Source: a bacterium
GTDB taxonomy: Bacteria; Patescibacteriota; Microgenomatia; Daviesbacterales; UBA10151
Reading direction: 5' to 3'
Length of the DNA: 9,840 nt
NCBI GenBank assembly: GCA_027364775.1
Contig: DAHXOS010000101.1
Span: forward strand, 1-9,840
Numbering within the stretch: position 1 is the first letter of the stretch; each line of letters begins with the position of its first letter. The position numbers and the translations under genes are program-made. Under the pieces are notes generated by a model, which was given only the letters and a program-made list of their open reading frames with translations, was not told where the DNA came from and searched no databases. Shown piece by piece: positions 5,502 to 9,840 of the stretch.

Positions 5502-5649
5502 GGATAAATAAATTAACCAATTATTTTATCAGCTCCGTTATCTCCGACACTGATTGTTATATTTTACGGCTTAACTTCCGGAAAGTATTTGGCTTCCAGC
5601 TTTTGGATCGTGACTCCAATACAAACGCTTTTTTAGGCTATTAAATTGT
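5476..5649 (-). ncRNA. Candidate small RNA gene or hisS leader RNA, family not recognised
   Basis: This minus-strand unit of about 174 nt is bounded by a near-consensus promoter and an intrinsic terminator and has no significant ORF. Inverted repeats seen in it: a closing pair (5636-5640 with 5514-5518); a 5-bp stem with a 7-nt loop (5615-5619 with 5603-5607); a 7-bp stem (5593-5599 with 5578-5584, including G-U pairs); a 5-bp stem with a 17-nt loop (5550-5554 with 5528-5532); and a longer-range 7-bp pairing (5618-5624 with 5557-5563) that competes with the second. A CGGAAGTTAAGCCG stretch (5567-5580) resembles loop B of 5S rRNA, but the rest does not fit 5S. I see no T-box signature (no GGGTGGNACCGCG), no SRP GGAA-loop context and no 6S-like rod. 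It may be a free sRNA or a terminator-controlled leader of hisS, which starts 76 bases after it. Confidence 0.6.
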
Positions 5650-5655
5650 AAAACA

Positions 5656-5684
5656 ACTATAGCATAAGTTAATTTCTCTGTCAA
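5656..5684 (-). promoter_or_regulatory. Strong sigma-70-type promoter of the small RNA/leader
   Basis: On the minus strand a perfect TTGACA (5679-5684), a 17-nt spacer and TATAGT (5656-5661, five of six). The expected start is the A at 5649. This is the closest match to consensus in the window. The RNA it drives begins about 249 bases before the hisS ATG. Confidence 0.8.
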
Positions 5685-5748
5685 ATTACTATAAGATAAA
5701 TATCTGCTGTTTTTTATTTATCATAGTCTTGTAATTATTATTTAAAAA

Positions 5749-5788
5749 TTGACATAAAATTATTTTTTATGTTACCTTGGCTACAGGT
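5749..5788 (+). promoter_or_regulatory. Possible promoter and ribosome binding site of the nucleotidyltransferase gene
   Basis: A perfect TTGACA (5749-5754) is followed at 18 bases by TACCTT (5773-5778), a poor -10 helped by a TGT extension in front. AGGT (5785-5788), eight bases before the ATG at 5797, is a weak Shine-Dalgarno match. An 8-bp inverted repeat (GATAAATA 5695-5702, TATTTATC 5715-5722) lies between this and the divergent promoter. Confidence 0.4.
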
Positions 5789-5796
5789 AAAAATTA

Positions 5797-6504
5797 ATGG
5801 TTACACACGCAATTATTTTAGCAGGAGGAAAAGGAGAAAGACTTAAACATATTGCCGGTGATTTACCTAAACCAATGGTAGAAATGGGAGCCAAACCTAT
5901 GCTACTTTGGCAGATCGAATGGTTAAAATCTCATGGTATTAAGAACTTTGTTGTAGCAGTATCATATAAAAGAAAAGTAATCCAAGATTTTTTTGGAGAC
6001 GGTACTAAATTTAATGTACACATAGAATATTCAATAGAGGAGGAGCCTTTAGGTAGGGGTGGAGCCCTTAAACAAGCTTGGCAACATCATTCTATAAAAG
6101 ATCAGCCGAGAATTGTAGCAACCAACGCCGATGAAATGACCAATGCTGATTTGGGAGAGATGATTAAATTCCATGAAAAAAATAGTGCTTTAGTAACCAT
6201 GCTTTTAATGCAGTACCAAGCCCATTATGATTTAGTTAAGGTAGATCAAGATGACCATATAGTAGCCTTTGATCTAAAACCTTTTTTACCTTATTGGGTA
6301 AATGCAGGAGTATATATTTTAGAAAAAGATATACAACCTTTATTTCCTGATAAAGGTGACCATGAGGTTGAAACCTTTCCTAAATTACCCAAAGATAGGT
6401 TCTTAGGTTATAAAGGACATGGATTCTGGAGAGCTGTTGATAGCTCTAAAGATTTAAAAGAAGCTACTACTTTTTGGACTACCGGCAAAACAGACTTTTA
6501 CTAA
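5797..6504 (+). CDS. Sugar-phosphate nucleotidyltransferase (NTP_transferase family)
   Basis: This 235-residue enzyme belongs to the family that joins a sugar 1-phosphate to an NTP to give an NDP-sugar and pyrophosphate, feeding glycan synthesis. Seen: the nucleotide-binding signature LAGGKGERL (8-16), the KPM lysine region (25-27), EPLGRGGAL (84-91), NADEMTNAD (110-118) at the metal-binding aspartate, VNAGVYI (168-174) and GFWRAVDSSKDL (209-220), where the second metal-binding aspartate is expected (D215). NAD stands where NGD is more usual. Length and motifs fit single-domain HddC-like or mannose-1-phosphate guanylyltransferase-like enzymes, with no C-terminal left-handed helix domain, so it is not GlmU. 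The sugar and nucleotide cannot be fixed from sequence. It is transcribed alone, divergent from the small RNA, and its stop is nine bases from the convergent gene. Confidence 0.88.
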   Translation: MVTHAIILAGGKGERLKHIAGDLPKPMVEMGAKPMLLWQIEWLKSHGIKNFVVAVSYKRKVIQDFFGDGTKFNVHIEYSIEEEPLGRGGALKQAWQHHSIKDQPRIVATNADEMTNADLGEMIKFHEKNSALVTMLLMQYQAHYDLVKVDQDDHIVAFDLKPFLPYWVNAGVYILEKDIQPLFPDKGDHEVETFPKLPKDRFLGYKGHGFWRAVDSSKDLKEATTFWTTGKTDFY

Positions 6505-6513
6505 TTTAATAAT

Positions 6514-7275
6514 CTATTTTTTGACTGGGGAAGGGGAAGGTGCAATGCTAGCAGAGGGAGAAGCTTTGTTTTCTGGTTTGATTTGGCCACCTGTAGGAAT
6601 AACATATACGAATCTTAAATTTGCACTCTCTGATGATTCTTTAATACCGGCGGTGAACATATTTATTTTAGCATCCGAAATTAAGGCTTCCTCATTACCT
6701 AATCTAAAAGTAGTATTCTGAGTAGTTTTTAATACCAATTTTTCTGCAGATCTAAGTTTTAAAGTTAAAAAATTATTTGAGACCCCTACAATTTGTCCCC
6801 AGATTGCTTTGGGGAGGTAAGTTTTTTTAGACGGCAATCTGATTAACTTTTTGGCAGTTAAATAATTTTTATCATCCATGTCTCCCAAGCCTACTACCAG
6901 ATCATCTTTTTTTAAATCTTTTAGAGCCAAATTTTTTTTACTTTGAGTGTCATCCTGAAAATTAGTATATTCATTGGTAACTATTATTCTTTGGTTATTG
7001 AGTGTAGAAATTGTTAGATTATTACCGTTAATTTCTGTAATAGTTCCTTTTACAGCTTTATTTTGGAGTTTTTTGTTAACCTCAAGTTTTAAGGTGGCAG
7101 CTTTAGAAGCAATCTCTTTTTTGAGTTCATTAATTTTAGTCTGAATATCAGCAGAGGGAGAAGGTGAGGCATCGGCAGCATAAACAGTAGATACTGAATA
7201 GTAACTAACAAATAGATTAAAAGTCATAAACCATAAAATATAAACCATTAATTTTTTGATCATATCTTTACTCAT
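6514..7275 (-). CDS. Secreted protein with two DUF5666-like repeats
   Basis: This 253-residue exported protein has a signal peptide: a basic start, a hydrophobic core at about 9-30 and a likely cleavage after VYA (31-33). A Ser/Pro-rich segment (36-41), a short helical stretch, and two related beta-rich repeats follow, at about 74-146 (AVKGTITEINGNNLTIST...) and 155-226 (AIWGQIVGVSNNFLTLKL...). Each has the 'G-I--I--N-LTI' opening and a later 'F' plus acidic segment seen in DUF5666-like domains. A second Ser/Pro-rich tail (238-251) ends the protein. No catalytic motif is seen and the function is unknown; a cell-surface role is likely. It is the second gene after the Ig-like membrane protein, 59 bases downstream. 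M1 and M5 are both possible starts. There is no Shine-Dalgarno site, and the start region lies in a 39-bp duplication. It is the only gene here ending in TAG. Confidence 0.7.
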   Translation of the reverse strand: MSKDMIKKLMVYILWFMTFNLFVSYYSVSTVYAADASPSPSADIQTKINELKKEIASKAATLKLEVNKKLQNKAVKGTITEINGNNLTISTLNNQRIIVTNEYTNFQDDTQSKKNLALKDLKKDDLVVGLGDMDDKNYLTAKKLIRLPSKKTYLPKAIWGQIVGVSNNFLTLKLRSAEKLVLKTTQNTTFRLGNEEALISDAKINMFTAGIKESSESANLRFVYVIPTGGQIKPENKASPSASIAPSPSPVKK

Positions 7276-7342
7276 AAAAATTCAAGCTTTGCTTATATTT
7301 TTAATATCTTTATTCATAAAAATTCAAGCTTTGCTTATATTT
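7262..7342. repeat. 39-bp direct repeat, period 42, duplicating a translation start region
   Basis: Bases 7262-7300 and 7304-7342 are identical except one position (C at 7271, T at 7313), separated by three bases. The copies carry, on the minus strand, a TAA, the sequence GCAAAGCTTGAATTTTT, and an ATG with the codons after it. The downstream copy holds the start of the secreted-protein gene. The upstream copy overlaps the stop of the Ig-like gene and yields an 11-codon ORF (MNKDIKNISKA). Confidence 0.95.
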
Positions 7343-7880
7343 GCTCCTCCGAGTAGTAAATACTTCTGTTTATGGTTTTACTGTTGCCAAAAGAATCAAA
7401 AACATTAACTGTAATATCATTGGAGCCTTTATCTAAATTAATGACTTTAGAAAATTCACCGTTATCGTTGGCCACTGTTGCATAATCATTGCCGTTGTTG
7501 GAGATTAAAACCACAGCTTTAGAGATGGTTCTGCCTGAAACAATAGTAGTTTTATCAAAAGTTAAAAGCTCATCTTCTGGGTTAGTTACCTCAACATTAA
7601 AACTAATAGGTTTTCTACTAACCGGGTTGTAATTTTTTAGATCTTTAAGATTTAATGAATCACCATAAAGATATTGGTGAAAAAAATAAGTACCGGTTAA
7701 GCTTACAACAACAATTATTATTAAACTTAAGACAAAATTTTTAGTAGAGAGTGGTTTACTCATAAAAGACTCTTTTATTGGTTCTGAGTTTTTTTCCAGA
7801 TCAGGGGTTTTTGCAACTTCATTTGTTGTGTCTTGTAACTCCTCTTTTAGCATTAAAGGAGGGTGGTTTTTCTTGGACAT
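7335..7880 (-). CDS. Single-pass membrane protein with an extracellular Ig-like (glucodextranase B-like) domain
   Basis: This 181-residue protein has a polar, acidic N-terminal segment of about 47 residues, one membrane helix (about 48-67, NFVLSLIIIVVVSLTGTYFF), a linker, and an extracytoplasmic beta-sandwich (about 92-177). The domain carries 'TTIVSGRTISKAVVLISNNG', 'VANDNGEFSKVINLDKGSNDITV' and 'VFDSFGNSKTINRSIYY'. This is the pattern of small Ig-like domains of the glucodextranase B type found in bacterial surface proteins. No enzyme motif is present. It probably binds or spaces something at the cell surface. It is the first gene of a two-gene unit with the secreted protein. There is no Shine-Dalgarno site, but a TATACT box lies ten bases before the ATG, so the mRNA is likely leaderless or nearly so. 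Confidence 0.75.
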   Translation of the reverse strand: MSKKNHPPLMLKEELQDTTNEVAKTPDLEKNSEPIKESFMSKPLSTKNFVLSLIIIVVVSLTGTYFFHQYLYGDSLNLKDLKNYNPVSRKPISFNVEVTNPEDELLTFDKTTIVSGRTISKAVVLISNNGNDYATVANDNGEFSKVINLDKGSNDITVNVFDSFGNSKTINRSIYYSEEQI

Positions 7881-7890
7881 ATTTACAACT

Positions 7891-7928
7891 AGTATATCTT
7901 GTTTCGGTTCTATTTTCTATGCTAATAT
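7891..7928. promoter_or_regulatory. Divergent promoter region with two short-leader promoters
   Basis: Only 59 bases separate two divergent ATGs. Minus strand: TATACT (7891-7896), ten bases before the ATG at 7880, with no good -35. Plus strand: TTGTTT (7899-7904), an 18-nt spacer ending in TGC, and TAATAT (7923-7928), eleven bases before the ATG at 7940. Both imply leaders of only a few bases. The plus-strand -35 starts two bases beyond the minus-strand -10, so polymerase could hardly occupy both at once. Confidence 0.45.
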
Positions 7929-7939
7929 ACACCCTAACT

Positions 7940-8581
7940 ATGGACATTATTTGGTATGGTCAAGCTTGCTTTAAGGTTAAGGGTAAAAACACCACATTAA
8001 TTATTGATCCTTTTGACAGTGAATTTATTGGTTTAAAACTTCCCCGGGATATGGAAGCAGACATTGCTTTAAAGACTCACGATCACGGTGATCATAACAA
8101 TTTAAAAGTTGTAACAGGAGAGCCGGTATTAATAACCGGGCCGGGAGAATACGATATCCGTGGGGTAGCTATTACCGGAGTTTCTGTTTTTCATGATAAG
8201 GAACAAGGAGCCCAAAGAGGAAAAAATACTGTTTACCATATAAATATTGATGGCTTAAATATTGTTCATTTAGGGGATATAGGTCACACTTTATCTCAGG
8301 AACAGATAGAGGAGATAGGAAGTTGTGATATTTTAATGGTACCTGTGGGTTCAGTTTACACAATTGATGCTAAAGATGCATCCGAGATAGTTTCTCAACT
8401 AGAGCCTTCAATAATATTACCTATGCACTATGGAATTTCTGGATTAAAAGTGGAATTAGAACCGGTTGAAAATTTCTTAAAGGAGATGGCAGTAGGAAAT
8501 TTTACTCCACAGCCAAAGTTATCTATCACCAAAGAGAAACTCCCAGAAGAACCCCAAGTAATAGTCCTTTCTAAATCCTAA
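7940..8581 (+). CDS. Metallo-beta-lactamase-fold hydrolase, UlaG-like
   Basis: This 213-residue protein belongs to the UlaG-like branch of the metallo-beta-lactamase fold. It opens MDIIWYGQACFKVKG, typical of that branch, then IIDPF (about 21-25) and the metal-binding THDHGDH motif near residues 46-52. Later ligands are plausible in GPGEYDI, HLGDIG and LPMHYG. Family members are cytoplasmic metal-dependent hydrolases, some acting on lactones or phosphodiesters; the substrate is unknown. The open frame extends upstream to 7778, but that part overlaps the divergent gene and lacks homology, so the ATG at 7940 is chosen. There is no Shine-Dalgarno site and the predicted leader is very short. dnaB follows on the same strand after 143 bases, with its own likely promoter. 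Confidence 0.88.
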   Translation: MDIIWYGQACFKVKGKNTTLIIDPFDSEFIGLKLPRDMEADIALKTHDHGDHNNLKVVTGEPVLITGPGEYDIRGVAITGVSVFHDKEQGAQRGKNTVYHINIDGLNIVHLGDIGHTLSQEQIEEIGSCDILMVPVGSVYTIDAKDASEIVSQLEPSIILPMHYGISGLKVELEPVENFLKEMAVGNFTPQPKLSITKEKLPEEPQVIVLSKS

Positions 8582-8668
8582 TGAATTTTAAGGGGCGTAA
8601 TCTAAGATCCATTTTCTTTTGTCGATTCCATATGAGACTAAATGTAAGCCTAGAGTTTTGTTGGATAA

Positions 8669-8696
8669 TTGACAGAAATTTCTTTTTCTGTAAACT
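8669..8696 (+). promoter_or_regulatory. dnaB promoter with an inverted repeat between -35 and -10
   Basis: A perfect TTGACA (8669-8674), a 16-nt spacer and TAAACT (8691-8696, four of six). ACAGAAA (8672-8678) and TTTCTGT (8685-8691) are a perfect 7-bp inverted repeat with a 6-nt spacer, overlapping both boxes. The rest of 8582-8724 shows no ORF or strong terminator. No Shine-Dalgarno site lies at a useful distance from the ATG at 8725. Confidence 0.5.
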
Positions 8697-8724
8697 ACCA
8701 ACTAGGTACTAAAAACTAATTCTT

Positions 8725-9840
8725 ATGGCAGATTTTCAATCACCGCGTCAAATAATCTTTAATCAACCCAAAACTCCTGCTTCAGGATTATTAAAATTAC
8801 CTCCTCAAAATATTGAGGCGGAACAATCACTTTTGGGAGCTTTATTAATTGATAAGGATGCAATTGTTTCAATAGCAGAGATGTTAAGGGCAGACCATTT
8901 TTATAAAACTGAGCAGCATGGTGCAATCTATAATGCAATTATTGAGTTGTTTGAGAAAAGAGAACCAATAGATTTAGTCACGGTTACAGAAAAACTCAAA
9001 TCAAATGGGGCTTTAGATAGAATCGGAGGTCCGGCTTACTTGGCTGAGTTAGTCAATATGGTTCCAACAGCAGCCCATATTGTTTCTTATGCCAGAATTA
9101 TTAAAGAGCATGCAGTAAGAAGGACTTTAATTTCTTATTCATCCCGTTTTACTGATTTAGCTTATGATGAGTCAAAAGAGATTCAGGATGTAATTGAGGA
9201 GTGTGAGCAATCAATTTTTTCGATCTCCCAACAGAATGTTAAAAGGGACTTTATTCAGTTAAAAGATGCCTTAGCCCAAAGCTTTGACAGACTGGATGAA
9301 ATTCAAAAAACAGCCGGTAAACTGAGAGGTGTGCCTACAGGTTTCAGGGATCTGGATGCAAAATTAGCCGGTTTTCAGGATTCAAATTTGATTATTTTAG
9401 CTGCCCGTCCGGGTATTGGTAAAACCTCATTTAGTTTATCGGTTGCCCAGTACGTAGCGGTTAATATTGGGTTGCCGGTTGGGTTTTTCTCTTTGGAGAT
9501 GAGCCAGGAAGAATTAGTAGACAGATTGTTAGTTTCCCAGGCAGATATTGATGCCTGGAAATTAAAAACCGGCAGGCTTGATGAAAAAGATTTTGATAGG
9601 TTGTCTCATGCAATGGGCCAGTTAGCAGAGGCACCGTTATTTATAGATGATACTCCGGGTGCTTCTATCTCGGAAATTAGGACTAAAGCTAGAAGATTAC
9701 AGGCAGAACATGGTTTAAGGCTGATTGTTGTTGACTATTTGCAGCTTATTCATGGTAGAAATTTAGAAAACAGGGTTCAGGAAGTATCGGAGATATCCCA
9801 GGCACTTAAAAACTTAGCCAGGGAACTTAGGGTGCCGGTG
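8725..9840 (+). CDS. dnaB: Replicative DNA helicase DnaB (3'-truncated by window edge)
   Basis: The first 372 codons of DnaB, the hexameric helicase that unwinds DNA at the replication fork, run open to the end of the window. The N-terminal domain is recognised by LPPQNIEAEQSLLGALL (25-41), DHFYKTEQHGAIYNAI (57-72) and GGPAYLAEL (101-109). The linker leads to GVPTGFRDLDAKLAGF (202-217) and the RecA-like ATPase domain with Walker A ARPGIGKT (227-234), SLEMS with the catalytic glutamate (256-260), and Walker B LIVVDYLQL (333-341). About 70-100 C-terminal residues, including the last hexamerisation and arginine-finger motifs, are off the window. No intein interrupts the Walker A site. The ATG start agrees with a typical N-terminal arm of about 25 residues. 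It is not translationally coupled to the hydrolase upstream. Confidence 0.96.
   Translation, partial: MADFQSPRQIIFNQPKTPASGLLKLPPQNIEAEQSLLGALLIDKDAIVSIAEMLRADHFYKTEQHGAIYNAIIELFEKREPIDLVTVTEKLKSNGALDRIGGPAYLAELVNMVPTAAHIVSYARIIKEHAVRRTLISYSSRFTDLAYDESKEIQDVIEECEQSIFSISQQNVKRDFIQLKDALAQSFDRLDEIQKTAGKLRGVPTGFRDLDAKLAGFQDSNLIILAARPGIGKTSFSLSVAQYVAVNIGLPVGFFSLEMSQEELVDRLLVSQADIDAWKLKTGRLDEKDFDRLSHAMGQLAEAPLFIDDTPGASISEIRTKARRLQAEHGLRLIVVDYLQLIHGRNLENRVQEVSEISQALKNLARELRVPV

Noticed and set aside
5514..5640. True 5S rRNA gene
   Set aside because: Only the loop B-like box fits; the helix III loop is too long, and loop E and helices IV-V are missing.
5476..5649. T-box riboswitch controlling hisS
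   Set aside because: The conserved antiterminator sequence and other T-box signatures are absent, although the position and terminator would fit.
6521..6721. 66-codon open frame on the plus strand
   Set aside because: Antisense shadow of the secreted DUF5666-like gene; the Glu/Gly-rich start mirrors its Ser/Pro tail.
7778..7939. N-terminal extension of the hydrolase frame
   Set aside because: It overlaps the divergent Ig-like gene and the promoter region; family similarity starts at the ATG at 7940.
8172..8363. 63-codon open frame on the minus strand
   Set aside because: Antisense to the metallo-beta-lactamase-fold gene and without a promoter or ribosome site.
8661..8674. DnaA-box-like TTATCCAAC (minus strand) near dnaB
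   Set aside because: A single imperfect match with no cluster and no unwinding-element context; not evidence for an origin.
1..9840. UGA recoding as in Gracilibacteria/Absconditabacteria
   Set aside because: No TGA is used as a stop here, but conserved proteins are also uninterrupted by in-frame TGA, so the standard code fits.

Overview
This 9.84 kb window is AT-rich bacterial DNA with ordinary gene density and the standard genetic code. Eleven genes end inside it: ten with TAA, one with TAG and none with TGA. Several features suggest a member of the Candidate Phyla Radiation (Patescibacteria), perhaps Microgenomates-like. These are compact proteins with trimmed N-terminal domains (PrmC, RF1), a bL31 with a long tail, DUF5666-like and Ig-like surface proteins, and many starts with no Shine-Dalgarno site but a -10-like box a few bases upstream. 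The taxonomic call is inference from gene content and style; no marker gene here settles it.

Layout, left to right. Bases 1-362 hold the C-terminal PDZ end of an HtrA/DegP-type protease, followed by a weak terminator. Bases 444-650 hold a small DUF378 membrane protein with a strong ribosome binding site and a good terminator. On the minus strand (714-2899), read right to left, lies a translation operon: rpmE (bL31), prfA (RF1) and prmC, the methyltransferase that modifies the RF1 GGQ glutamine. Further right on the same strand are an EamA/DMT transporter (3035-4048) and hisS (4171-5400). The transporter has an unusual leader with a -10 box, a strong Shine-Dalgarno site in front of a two-codon ORF, and a 9-bp hairpin with a U-rich tail.

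The 396-bp gap 5401-5796 is the least ordinary part. On the minus strand it has a near-consensus promoter (TTGACA-17-TATAGT), about 174 nt of non-coding sequence with several inverted repeats, and then a 6-bp-stem terminator with seven U. This looks like a small RNA gene or a terminator-controlled leader of hisS. I could not assign it to a known RNA family.

A divergent sugar-phosphate nucleotidyltransferase follows (5797-6504). Convergent to it is a two-gene minus-strand unit of envelope proteins: a single-pass Ig-like protein (7335-7880) and a secreted protein with two DUF5666-like repeats (6514-7275). A 39-bp duplication at their junction has copied the translation start. Divergent from that unit are a UlaG-like metallo-beta-lactamase-fold hydrolase (7940-8581) and the first 372 codons of dnaB (8725 to the window end).

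Most of the window is housekeeping plus envelope functions. I see no CRISPR array, insertion sequence, tRNA, defence system or prophage. The best candidates for something undescribed are the small RNA upstream of hisS, the duplicated start region and the transporter leader.
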